From assembly GCF_900129505.1 (NCBI RefSeq), contig NZ_LT670818.1, positions 7,163,001 to 7,227,000 on the forward strand: a stretch of 64,000 nucleotides of DNA. The letters run 5' to 3'. Position 1 is the stretch's first letter; each line of letters opens with the position of its first letter. Both the position numbers and the translations under genes were made by a program. Shown here piece after piece: positions 8,228 to 16,414 of this stretch. The notes under the pieces are model-generated. The model was given only the letters and a program-made list of their open reading frames with translations, was not told where the DNA came from and ran no database searches. The DNA comes from Bradyrhizobium erythrophlei. GTDB lineage: Bacteria > Pseudomonadota > Alphaproteobacteria > Rhizobiales > Xanthobacteraceae.

Positions 8228-9853
8228 CTACTCATGTTCGGACGCGCGAGGAGCCACTTTTGGTAGCGTTAGTTTTACCCTCGTTCCTTTCCCCGGCTCC
8301 GCCTTGAGATCGAGGCGGCCGCCGAGCCGGTTTGTAACCACGCTGTACACGATATGCAGGCCAAGGCCGGTGCATCCCTGGTGGCGGCGGGTGGTAAAGA
8401 AGGGGTCGAAGGCCCGTCGCCTGACATCCGGCGTCATACCGCAGCCGTCGTCGGTGAAGATGATTTCGACATCATTGGCGCTGGACGCACTCACCTTGAT
8501 GGCGATCTTCCCCAGCTGGCCGTCCGGAAACGCGTGCGCGATCGAATTGAGGAACAGGTTGGTGAGTACCTGCCCATAGGAGCCGGGATAGCTGCTCATC
8601 GAGAGACCCCGCTGGCAATCGACGTCAAGCGTCACACCGTGCTTCGGTAGCGCCGGGCGCAACCCGCTGGCGACCTGATCGGTGAGATCGCCGAGGTCGA
8701 ACGAGCGCAGGTCCGAATTGTTGCGGTCCGACGCCACTTGCTTGAACGACTGGATCAGCTCGGCTGCGCGATTCAGGCTCTGCTGAAGCTGGGCAGAGCC
8801 GTCGCGTATTGCTTCGACGAATTCCTTCAGGCTGGAGCGCTTGAGTGTTCCTTGCGCCATCTCCGACGCCAACAACTCGCTCTTATGCTCAAGCGAGGAT
8901 GCGACCGTCAGGCTAGTGCCTAGCGGATTGTTGATCTCATGCGCGACGCCAGCGACCAGCCGGCCGAGGGCCGCGAGTTTTTCCGCTTCGATGAGATAAT
9001 TCTGGGTCTCGCGCAGGTTTTGCAACGCGGCTTCCGCCGCATCCTTTGCCCGGCGCACTTCTCGCTCGCTGCGCTTGCGCTCGCTGATGTCGATATGGGT
9101 ACCGATCCAGCCATAGACCACGCCTCCCGGATCGCGCAGCGGAACGACGCGAGTCAGAAACGGGCGATACTCCCCATCCTTGCCGAGCAGCGAAAGCTCG
9201 GACTCCAGTGCCGTGCCGGCGGCCATCGCCTCAATCCAGCGGTTACCAAGCACCGCGTGCCAGCCATGCGGATTAATCTCGCCCGTCGGCCGGCCCGTGT
9301 ATTCGTACCAGTGACTGTTGAGCCAATAGATCGCGCCTTGCGCGTCGGCCATCCACACCAGTTGTGGAATGGAATCCGCCAGTGTGTGGAATTGGCGTTC
9401 ACTGGCCCTGAGAGCGGCTTCCGCGCGCTTACGCTCCGTGATCTCCTCGGCTGCGACGTTGACTCCGACAATCTCGCCATCCGCATTGTGGTGGGGATGC
9501 CAATAGGTAACCCAAAAACGCTCCTCGGCCTGGTCGGCGCGCTGGCCGGCGACCTCAATCCCGGTGACGGGATCGCCGGTCCGCATGATTGACTGGACGA
9601 TACCTTCGACTGCGTCCGCCAGTGCGGGAACGCAATCCCTGACGTGGCGGCCGAGATGGTCTTCAACGGAAATGCCGCAGATATCGGTCAGACGCTGGTT
9701 AATCTGGAGATAGCGGCAATCCGGCGACAGGAATGCCAGGCCGATCGGCGCGGTGTCATAGATCAATTGCAGCGTCGGCTGCCGCGCGTCAAACACCGCA
9801 TCTGAAAAGGTCGGCGGCACACCGGTCGCGATCGAAGGTTGGAATGACCTCAT
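8228..9853 (-). CDS. PAS-domain sensor histidine kinase
   Basis: This 541-residue kinase has no predicted membrane segment, so it probably senses a cytoplasmic signal. Two PAS/PAC modules lie at about residues 25-145 and 150-260 (each ending in EITERKR or DISERKR), then a linker helix, a HisKA dimerisation segment with H305 in VAGVAHEINNPL, and a HATPase_c domain with N436 (NLFLNSIAH), DDGCG at 468-472, FDPFF at 482-486 and GLGLH at 496-500. All catalytic boxes are intact. No response regulator gene is adjacent, so it is an orphan kinase. It lies between the two tRNA-Pro half-copies and may be island cargo. Confidence 0.92.
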   Translation of the reverse strand: MRSFQPSIATGVPPTFSDAVFDARQPTLQLIYDTAPIGLAFLSPDCRYLQINQRLTDICGISVEDHLGRHVRDCVPALADAVEGIVQSIMRTGDPVTGIEVAGQRADQAEERFWVTYWHPHHNADGEIVGVNVAAEEITERKRAEAALRASERQFHTLADSIPQLVWMADAQGAIYWLNSHWYEYTGRPTGEINPHGWHAVLGNRWIEAMAAGTALESELSLLGKDGEYRPFLTRVVPLRDPGGVVYGWIGTHIDISERKRSEREVRRAKDAAEAALQNLRETQNYLIEAEKLAALGRLVAGVAHEINNPLGTSLTVASSLEHKSELLASEMAQGTLKRSSLKEFVEAIRDGSAQLQQSLNRAAELIQSFKQVASDRNNSDLRSFDLGDLTDQVASGLRPALPKHGVTLDVDCQRGLSMSSYPGSYGQVLTNLFLNSIAHAFPDGQLGKIAIKVSASSANDVEIIFTDDGCGMTPDVRRRAFDPFFTTRRHQGCTGLGLHIVYSVVTNRLGGRLDLKAEPGKGTRVKLTLPKVAPRASEHE

Positions 9854-10241
9854 CGGCTGCTCTCAGCTTCCATCGCCAATACTCCCACGTCGCGCTCTGC
9901 ATTCGTACCGAGTCCGGTGATGGCGTTCGCCCTCTTTGCTGGCGACCGAAAGTACGCCATTTACCTTTTGCCCCGTCCGCGGCGTGCGGGCTATGCAACT
10001 TCGGCATCGCCGATTGGGACTGCTTGGCTCAATCGCGTCATTTTGGCCGTCGGCAGACCACTTCCGGTCCCCCGGGAACGGACATCGTCAGGCCGGCCCG
10101 GCACCTCCGAAAAGTGCCAACAGGCGACATTCGAAAACGCTAGGCACAACAGAGGCGACGTTGCCACAGTTCAACGGCGTAGCCATCAACGGCGGCTTTT
10201 TGCCAGCCGCCGCGCCTCTTTCTCATCGGCAGAGCCGCTTC
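9854..10241. other. gene-free stretch
   Basis: No supported gene. The left part probably holds the kinase promoter. Segments such as CTATGCAACTTCGG and GATTGGGACTGCTT are shared with 7650-7695, so this is repeat-derived intergenic DNA. A GGCGGCT/AGCCGCC hairpin at 10191-10211 lies just past the stop of the next gene but lacks a T-tract. Confidence 0.4.
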
Positions 10242-10676
10242 CTATTGCATTGTAATCGTAACACCGCCCACGGCGGCCGAAACTTCAGCGCCGACCCGGA
10301 CACCACTGAGCTGTAGGATGACGCCGTTGGCGTTCTGCAACTGTACGCCCCCTGCTCCGGCGGCAATCGCACCGCCAGCGCCCCCTGTGACGTAGCTGCC
10401 TGCAAGATCGCCGGGTCTCCGCAAGTTCAGTGCCTTGCCCACGAACTTACTGGTGGAGGCGCCGATCGAAAAGCCAAAGCTCGCGCCCGAAACCGCAAAG
10501 GGATATTTCTTGCCATGAAAGGTTAGTACACCTTGGCCGCCGCCTACATCGACGATAAAACCGCCTTTGGTAAATACGACACTCACCGTGCCAGTATCAG
10601 CCAAGCATGCGGTTGTTAAACCCAGCAGCGGCAACAGAGCTACAAAGGCGATTTGAGCCATCCGACGAATTTTCAT
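10242..10676 (-). CDS. exported glycine-rich protein, possibly DUF1134/EipA-like
   Basis: The chosen start (ATG 10676) has a good GGAGGG ribosome site and begins a signal peptide (MKIRRMAQIAFVALLPLLG, cut near ADTG). The mature part is a small beta-rich domain: VVFTKGGFIVDVGGGQGVLT, FHGKKYPFAVSGASFGFSIG, and a second half rich in Gly/Ala with GVQLQNANGVILQLSG. The pattern recalls exported DUF1134/EipA-type envelope proteins, but I am not certain of that family. The frame is open further upstream; that part overlaps DUF1214 debris and is not protein-like. Likely periplasmic. Confidence 0.65.
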   Translation of the reverse strand: MKIRRMAQIAFVALLPLLGLTTACLADTGTVSVVFTKGGFIVDVGGGQGVLTFHGKKYPFAVSGASFGFSIGASTSKFVGKALNLRRPGDLAGSYVTGGAGGAIAAGAGGVQLQNANGVILQLSGVRVGAEVSAAVGGVTITMQ

Positions 10677-10840
10677 AGTGCCCTCCCAACGTCTGGTTCT
10701 TTCACCTCTCCATGGGAAGCGAAAGGCCCCATCCATGTCAATGGAAGACTCACGATTAGATGCAGACGTGGAGACAGGAATTGCGTCCCGGCCGGGTTTT
10801 CCATGGCCGAGACGCGGAATGATCGAGCATCGGTATAACC

Positions 10841-11082
10841 TCAGCGGACCAATGCGACTTCGCTCGGCCGCCAAGCCTTGGTGAAGAATGATTCCCGAGG
10901 GCTGTAGAGGCGAAGGAGCATGAACCAGCCTTTGGCGGGCATGTTCTGTATCCGGTTGCCATCCTTTGCGTCGGCTGGCTTGGTTGGGCCGAATAGATTG
11001 TCGTCGGGCCGTCCGCGTCGGCAACGGGTGAAGGGTACGACTGGCTGCCGGCACGCGGGTAACGGTACTGCGAATATAGCAA
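10841..11082 (-). pseudogene. DUF1254/DUF1214 protein C-terminal remnant, frameshifted
   Basis: Two overlapping minus-strand frames join to give a typical DUF1214 C-terminus: YPRAGSQSYPSPVADADG and TTIY in one frame, then FGPTKPADAKDGN, IQNMPAKGWFMLLRLYSP and FFTKAWRPSEV in the other. The frame change falls about 10990-11000. The N-terminal domains are absent, so this is a doubly damaged fragment. It is one of several gene ends stranded between the tRNA-Pro half-copies. Confidence 0.65.
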
Positions 11083-11437
11083 AAGTCCCGGGCAATGTCG
11101 GGGCTTTGAACATTTCGATGTTCTGTTGCCGATAGGCGGGAGCGCGAGAAATGGTTTGTTATTCCTCGTTCGGGGTTACTCGCGTATTCAATGCCCGCGA
11201 AAACGCTTCACTCCTTGAATAGGTCGGCGCTGATTAGGCGGCGCGCGAGACTACCGTCGTGCGACCTGATGTCCGAAACGGGTCCAGGCTGTGTGAAAAA
11301 CTCCGACGTCGAACTTGCGCGTGGACATTTTGTCTCGATTACGTTGAATAGGAAAAGAACAGCGCTGGCAGTCGCAGACGACAAATCGCTGGCCAAGGAT
11401 GAGCGAAAGCGATTACAGGTCGAACACGCGCCGCATA

Positions 11438-11505
11438 ATGTTTTCTGCTTTGCCACCAATAACAGACATCGCTCAATAGCGTCGGCAGGTCCGTTCGGTG
11501 CCAAC
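11438..11505 (+). repeat. dispersed intergenic repeat, diverged copy
   Basis: Matches the right part of 8087-8175 (ATGTTTTCTGCTTTGCCACC, ACAGACATCGCTCAATAGCG, GTCCGTTCGGTGCC) with several substitutions. It lies inside a 590-bp stretch (11083-11674) in which I see no gene on either strand. Confidence 0.65.
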
Positions 11506-11674
11506 ATCGGACTCATGCACCGCAGCAATCGGCCGAGCTATTCGATCACCTTGCCGGCCCAGCGGCGATCAAATCGCTGCATATTACAATTGTAATGCAA
11601 AGGTTCATTTCGGAAATAAGCTCGTAGCATGATGATCGTCATATTGTGCTTACGATTAGAACGACAGGTGCGAC

Positions 11675-11890
11675 ATGACGAGCGGTTCCCAAGTTCATCG
11701 CGGCTCTGACAGCCATATCTGGCTCAAGCAATACCCTGCCGGCGTGCCTGCCGACATCGACGCGACGCCATACGCGTCCCTGGTCGAACTGCTGGAAGAG
11801 AGTTTCGCGGCGTTTCGTGGTCGCAGAGCGTTCATCTGTATGGAGAGATCGATCTCCTATGACGACCTCGACCAGATGTCGCTGGCTTGA
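11675..11890 (+). pseudogene. fadD (long-chain acyl-CoA ligase) N-terminal fragment
   Basis: The 71 residues read HIWLKQYPAGVPADIDATPY, ASLVELLEESFAAF and AFICMERSISYDDLDQMSLA, the start of alphaproteobacterial FadD proteins. The frame stops exactly where FadD should continue into its next helix, and no adenylation core follows. The start codon is intact. This is a 5' gene fragment joined to the next fragment by a deletion. Confidence 0.7.
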
Positions 11891-11924
11891 TCCTCGGGAT
11901 GAACAGAGAGAGAGAGAGAGAGCC

Positions 11925-12086
11925 ATGACCACGACCTTCAATGCGGCTGCTACCAAAACCGTCGGCGTCAATGCGACGAACTTCGAGTTCACCTTCACAC
12001 GGCTCGAACGAATCGCGTTCGGCCCCGGCAAGATCACGACGCTCGGAGCCGAGCTCGAGCGGATGGGCGCGACGCGCGCGCTGGTC
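11925..12086 (+). pseudogene. iron-containing alcohol dehydrogenase N-terminal fragment
   Basis: About 54 residues from ATG 11925 read NFEFTFTRLERIAFGPGKIT and TLGAELERMGATRALV, the first strand and glycine loop of Fe-ADH/maleylacetate reductase-like proteins. The gene breaks off at about 12086 where the dispersed repeat begins; the few codons after that are repeat sequence. A (GA)n tract at 11906-11922 occupies the ribosome-binding position. No metal-binding half is present. Confidence 0.6.
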
Positions 12087-12109
12087 AAAAGGCGAAATAC
12101 TCGCTGCGA

Positions 12110-14017
12110 AGCGCGGTAGGGACGATCATTGCTGACCGCCCCCCGCCCAAATCCGTGCAGGCGGGATTCCCGCACACGGCTCCTACCTTGGGTGCATGAC
12201 GGCAAAACGCCTATCGGGATATGGGTGAAGGATGCGCGGTTGGGGGAGCCAGTCGGCGGCTAGCCCATGCATTCGCTGCCACGAGAAGCGGTCCTTCTGG
12301 CTACGCCGCCGCAGCGTGCGCAACCAGATGCGCTTCACATAATAGTAGAATGCTCTCAGTGCAGGGCCGTTGGTCGGCACGGCATGATAAGCGAAGAAGC
12401 CTCTGACCACCTGCTTGAGCCAAGCCCCTTGCTCGGGGATAGGCTCGTGCATGCGCCGTCGCAATTCCTCCTTGATCCTCCTGAGCGTTGCCTGCATGCG
12501 ATCGCGCCGTGTTGTTCTTTTGACAAGGAACTGTCCACGGCTGTTGCGTTCACAGATGAAGGTAAAGCCAAGAAAGTTGAAGGTCTCCGGTTTTCCGAGC
12601 CCGCGATGAGCGCGTCGTTCCGCCGCAAAGCGGCCGAACTCGATCAGGCGAGTCTTGTCCGGATTGAGCGACAGCGAGAACTCCTCGAACCGCTTGCGCA
12701 TATCGTCCCAGAAGCGCCGGGCGTCCCCCTCGTGCTCGAAGCCGACGACAATGTCATCAGCATACCGCATGAGGATCATGTCGCCCGTGGCCTCGTGCCG
12801 TCGCCAGCGCTCGGCCCAGAGGTCGAACACGTAATGCAGGTAGACGTTGGCGAGCAGCGGTGAGATTACCGATCCCTGCCCCGTTCCCTTTTCACTGACC
12901 GTGACAACCCCGTTCTCTAGGACACCCGCCTTCAACCACTTCTGGATCAGGCGGATAATGCGCAGATCGCCGATGCGGTGCTCCACGAATCGCACCAGCC
13001 AGTCTTTGCTGACTGAGTCGAAAAAGGAGGCCACATCTGCGTCAAAAATGAAGTTCACTCGCCTGCTCGTGATCCCGACAACCAGCGCATCCAGCGCATT
13101 GTGCTGACCTCGCTTGGGTCGGAACCCGTAGCTGAACCCGAGGAAGTCTTCCTCGTAGATGGCGTTCAACACAGCTGCGGTCGCTCTCTGGACGATCTTG
13201 TCCTCGAGTGCCGCAACCGCCAACGGACGCTGTTTCCCATCAGCCTTCGGTATGTATGTCCGGCGTGATGGCAGTGCCCGGTATGCTCCCCGATGAACCC
13301 GCTCATGCAGATCAGTGAGGTTTCGGTCAAGGTCTGCTTCGTAGGTCGGCCACGTCAGTCCATCCACCCCAGAGGCGGCATCGCGTTTGAGCGCGAAGAA
13401 CGCTATCCGCAGGCAGTCGATACTGATGTGGTGGAGGAGTGCAGTGAGCTTCCCCTTCTTCCGTTGCCTTGCGGCTTGCCGTACGCGCTCCAGCGCCTGT
13501 GCCACGCGCTCCCGTCCCTGTGTCCGGTGCGTGCTTTGCCGGCGCGCGTTCCCCTTGGCCCCCGCCCTTGGCTCCACCGGCTCCGCTGCGGTCGGGACCG
13601 CTTTGTTCGTCGGCTTCACAGCTACTATGGCAGAGTCTGACTTCTCACGACCGTGCATCATCGGCTACGGCTCCTCACCTTCCCGATGCGGACCGGCGGC
13701 TGTTGCCGAACGGTCGATCGCGAGATCTCCCGGTTCCCGCGCAAGGAGCGTCTGCACATGCCAGGGTCTCTGACCACGCCGGGTCGTCCTGGCGCTCGCG
13801 ATGACGCGCCCAGACGTATTGCCTTCCACGATCTGCACGGTGTCGGCACCCAGAATAGGAATCTTTCGCGGCTCGATGGCTGGCCTATGCGCTCCCCTGT
13901 CAACGCTTCGCCGAAACCCTCGCGGGCAACTGCGCATGACTCGGGGCCGATGTGGATCGCTACTCCCTCATCGTAAGAGACTTGCACTCTCTACTCCTTG
14001 CCGGTCTCCCGGCGCTT
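12110..14017 (-). mobile_element. group II intron inserted in a dispersed repeat
   Basis: The minus-strand element of about 1.9 kb carries an intact reverse transcriptase and, 3' of it, a domain V-like hairpin GAGCCGTGTGCGGGAATCCC followed by GCCTGCACGG (about 12141-12183) and a GC-rich domain VI-like segment. Borders come from comparison with the intact repeat copy at 8087: left flank ...CTCGCTGCGA, right flank GTAGATGTTTTCC. On the coding strand the insert begins GAAGCGCC and ends near CCGCGCT(TC), so the termini are short inverted repeats. A canonical 5' GUGCG is not seen at the inferred border, so the exact ends carry a few bases of doubt. Confidence 0.75.
12183..13661 (-). CDS. ltrA: group II intron reverse transcriptase/maturase
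   Basis: This 492-residue LtrA-type protein has the RT blocks in order: YIPKADGKQRPLAV (136-149), GFSYGFRPKRGQHNALDAL (175-193), FDADVASFFDSV (206-217), GQGSVISPLLANVYLH (261-276) and the catalytic YADD (300-303), then the maturase X region after NFLGFTF. It ends without an HNH endonuclease domain, as in many bacterial introns that insert at replication forks or hairpins. It is full length with no frameshift, so the intron may still be active. The N-terminal ~45 residues are Ala/Arg rich and may be unstructured. Confidence 0.92.
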   Translation of the reverse strand: MMHGREKSDSAIVAVKPTNKAVPTAAEPVEPRAGAKGNARRQSTHRTQGRERVAQALERVRQAARQRKKGKLTALLHHISIDCLRIAFFALKRDAASGVDGLTWPTYEADLDRNLTDLHERVHRGAYRALPSRRTYIPKADGKQRPLAVAALEDKIVQRATAAVLNAIYEEDFLGFSYGFRPKRGQHNALDALVVGITSRRVNFIFDADVASFFDSVSKDWLVRFVEHRIGDLRIIRLIQKWLKAGVLENGVVTVSEKGTGQGSVISPLLANVYLHYVFDLWAERWRRHEATGDMILMRYADDIVVGFEHEGDARRFWDDMRKRFEEFSLSLNPDKTRLIEFGRFAAERRAHRGLGKPETFNFLGFTFICERNSRGQFLVKRTTRRDRMQATLRRIKEELRRRMHEPIPEQGAWLKQVVRGFFAYHAVPTNGPALRAFYYYVKRIWLRTLRRRSQKDRFSWQRMHGLAADWLPQPRILHPYPDRRFAVMHPR

Positions 14018-14049
14018 CGTAGATGTTTTCCGCTTTGGCCCCAACAACG
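14018..14049 (+). repeat. right half of the intron-split dispersed repeat
   Basis: GTAGATGTTTTCCGCTTTGG continues the repeat whose left half (GGCGAAATACTCGCTGCGA) ends at 12109. Joining both sides restores the sequence found uninterrupted at 8089-8131. Between here and the integrase start (14393) no other gene is visible. Confidence 0.7.
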
Positions 14050-14136
14050 GAGCGAGCGAAAAATGTAAACCGCCTGTAAACGGGCGGTTGGCTGTAAACC
14101 CGCCGCGCCGAAGTGCCTTTGACAGCATTGGAAAAT

Positions 14137-14182
14137 TTGGTCGGAGCGAGAGGATTTGAACCTCCGACCCCTAGTCTCCCAG
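14137..14182 (-). repeat. att-like site: 3' half of tRNA-Pro(GGG), right copy
   Basis: This is the second 46-bp copy of the tRNA-Pro 3' half (45/46 identical to 6847-6892). On the minus strand, the sequence before the anticodon loop (TAGCGCAGTTCCCAGA) resembles a D-arm end (TAGCGCA) but cannot form the anticodon stem with ACTAG, and no CGGAGCG acceptor strand is present. So this too is not a working tRNA. The integrase gene starts 211 bp to the right. Confidence 0.75.
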
Positions 14183-14392
14183 TCTGGGAACTGCGCTATT
14201 TGGCAAGTCCTACTGACACGTCATGAGACCGATTTCCCTTATTTTTCAATGGTTCCAACGTCTCATTTTGTCCACTATGGATCAGGGTATCTGCCCATTT
14301 CCTTCCCCATCGGGGAAGGAATATAGGATTTCTGATCCATCGCCTTCTCTTCGGTGAAGGCGGTCTCCTCCGTACCCCCAAGTGTGCTTGCC

Positions 14393-15706
14393 ATGAAGAA
14401 GTTGACCGACGCTGCCATCAAAGCGGCTCGCTGCCCCGAAGGCAAGAACCGCCTCGAGCTGTCCGACGCCTCCTGCCCCGGCCTAATCCTGCGCGTGACA
14501 AAGACCGGGTCGAAGACGTTCCTGTTCAAATACTGGTCACCCCTGCTCTCGAAGACGGTAGGGCTCACGCTAGGCGCCTATCCGGATGTCGGCTTGGCCG
14601 CTGGCCGAGCCAAGGTGGCTGACCATCGCAAGACGATCTCGCTCGACGAGGATCCTAGGCGCATTCAGCGCGCGCAGCGCAGGCAGGCCGCACGCGAGGA
14701 GGAACTATCGTTCGACTACTTCGCCGACCTCTACATCGCCGAGTATGTGAAGGGACCCGGCTTCCCGGAGCGGCCGAACAAAAAGTCGTGGCAGAACGAC
14801 GTTGGTTACCTGAAGCGCCCACGGGCGGAATGGGGCAAGCTTCCGGCTGCGGCGGTCACGGACGACGACGTGGCCGAGCTGCTCGATGTGATCTCTGAGA
14901 CGGCGCCGGTGTCGGCGAACCGAACCCAGAGCGTCCTTCACACGATGTTCAAGTGGGGGAAGCAGCCAGGTCGCAAATACGTGCCATCGAATCCACTTGC
15001 CGAGATGTCGCGCCGCGGCGGCCGTGAGCGCAAGCGCGATCGTGTGCTGAGCGATGAGGAGATCCGGACGCTATGGTGGGGTCTCGATCGAGACGGTGTG
15101 CCGGGCGATCGCCATGTCTGCCTTGCGATCCGGATGATCCTGACGACCATGGTTCGCCCCTATCAAGCCGCCGGCGCCGAGATCAACGAGCTATTCGACC
15201 TGGGTACCTCCAACGCGCTCTACGACATGCCACCAGGCCGGGTGAAGAAGGACCGGGCCGTCATCGTCCCGCTGTCGGATATGGCCTGCGCTATCATCGA
15301 CGAGGCGATCGAGGACAAGAAGCAAAAGGTCCTCTTCCCGTCGAAGTTCGACAACACGCTCAGCACCTCGATCGCGCGCGCGAGCATCTCACAAGCGCTC
15401 AACGGCAAGAAGAACGGGACGAAGAAGAACGGTAAGACGGAGGACCGGATCGGGATCCGAGAATTCCTCGGCATGAAGCACTTCACAGCGCACGACCTCC
15501 GCCGTACCGCCGCGACGATCGCCCGGCGCGCCAGCGCGCCCAGGCCGGACGTGAAAGCCTTGCTCGACCACGTGAACGGCGACGTCACGGACGTCTACGA
15601 CAAATACGACATGCTGCCGGAGAAGCGCGCGGTGGTGAACATTCTCGCGGCCGAGCTGCGCCGGATCATCGGAATCAAACCCGCTACTCCTGGAGCTCCC
15701 AGTTGA
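14393..15706 (+). CDS. tyrosine recombinase/integrase
   Basis: This 437-residue phage/island integrase (P4-like arrangement) has an N-terminal DUF4102-like arm domain (KKLTDAAIKAARCPEGKNR, LELSDASCPGLILRVTKTGS), a core-binding domain (about 105-200) and a catalytic domain with R255, the H-x-L-R box at 367-370 (TAHDLRRTA), H393 in LLDHVNGD and a Tyr at 402 or 405. All catalytic positions can be seen, although the R255 context (MVRPYQAAG) is unusual compared with ARPGE. ATG 14393 is chosen because it begins the arm domain; the frame is open 39 bp further. It sits beside a tRNA 3' half, the usual position of an island integrase. Confidence 0.88.
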   Translation: MKKLTDAAIKAARCPEGKNRLELSDASCPGLILRVTKTGSKTFLFKYWSPLLSKTVGLTLGAYPDVGLAAGRAKVADHRKTISLDEDPRRIQRAQRRQAAREEELSFDYFADLYIAEYVKGPGFPERPNKKSWQNDVGYLKRPRAEWGKLPAAAVTDDDVAELLDVISETAPVSANRTQSVLHTMFKWGKQPGRKYVPSNPLAEMSRRGGRERKRDRVLSDEEIRTLWWGLDRDGVPGDRHVCLAIRMILTTMVRPYQAAGAEINELFDLGTSNALYDMPPGRVKKDRAVIVPLSDMACAIIDEAIEDKKQKVLFPSKFDNTLSTSIARASISQALNGKKNGTKKNGKTEDRIGIREFLGMKHFTAHDLRRTAATIARRASAPRPDVKALLDHVNGDVTDVYDKYDMLPEKRAVVNILAAELRRIIGIKPATPGAPS

Positions 15707-16280
15707 TCTGGAGGGGCGAGCATCTCGTCGAGCTCAGCTGCCTTTGGCCCAGGCGTTCGATGCAGGCAATGCGAGTAGCGAGGGGCGAAATTCGAAATTT
15801 GCCCCCATCTTCTTGCAGCTCTCCGTGGAACAGCCTCGCATCGGGCCGCGAGTGCGTATAAGGGCAGAGCTCATCGTAGATGGAATCCGCCCGGCCGCTC
15901 GGCTTGAGAACCGAAACCGGAACTGCGCCCGATGTTGCGCCACGGAGCTTGCGCACGCAGCTCTGGAACGGGAAGCTGCCGAGATTATGCTTCTTCCAGC
16001 GGACACAGTCCTTGTCCTGCGGCGCGAGGTTTCCGAGCGCGCCGATGGCGATCAGCTCAATCGCGCTTCGCAGATTGGCAACCGCCGACCGGTAGTAGCC
16101 GTGCAGAAAGCCGAACGTGCTTGCCTGAAGGCAGTCGCCGGCATCCAGCATGCCGCCGAAGAGCTCATCGTGATCGTCACCGATGGCCTCAACCCAGTCG
16201 CCCCAAAGCTCATAGAGCGTGACGAGTTGCTTGCCGTGATGATTGGAGGTGGTAAGGGCCACGTCGTCCGGCAGATGCAT
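15684..16280 (-). CDS. hypothetical protein beside integrase
   Basis: At least 198 residues, helical, with ASTFGFLHGYYRSAVANLRSA near residue 55 and YDELCPYTHSRPDA near 140. The Y-x-x-L-C-x-x-TH pattern is shared with the 17280-18227 protein and recalls HEPN-like proteins that carry a conserved Tyr...His pair. The frame continues protein-like upstream of ATG 16280 (GLLPDEAFALVSGKRPG...) to 16415 without ATG, GTG or TTG, so a rare CTG start overlapping the stop of the upstream gene, or a small frameshift, is possible. Its 3' end overlaps the integrase 3' end by 23 bp. Function unknown. Confidence 0.55.
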   Translation of the reverse strand: MHLPDDVALTTSNHHGKQLVTLYELWGDWVEAIGDDHDELFGGMLDAGDCLQASTFGFLHGYYRSAVANLRSAIELIAIGALGNLAPQDKDCVRWKKHNLGSFPFQSCVRKLRGATSGAVPVSVLKPSGRADSIYDELCPYTHSRPDARLFHGELQEDGGKFRISPLATRIACIERLGQRQLSSTRCSPLQINWELQE

Positions 16281-16414
16281 GATACCCGACCAAATCCTTT
16301 CCTTGATAAGGTCGGTCGGTCCCGGCCGTTTGCCGCTGACAAGCGCAAAGGCCTCGTCGGGCAGGAGGCCGCGATGAGAGCGAAAATCCTTTGGCGGCGG
16401 CTTGTTGGACTTGT

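Noticed and set aside
14137..14213. A functional tRNA-Pro gene at the right att copy
   Set aside because: No CGGAGCG acceptor strand is present and the anticodon stem cannot pair, so only the 3' half exists.
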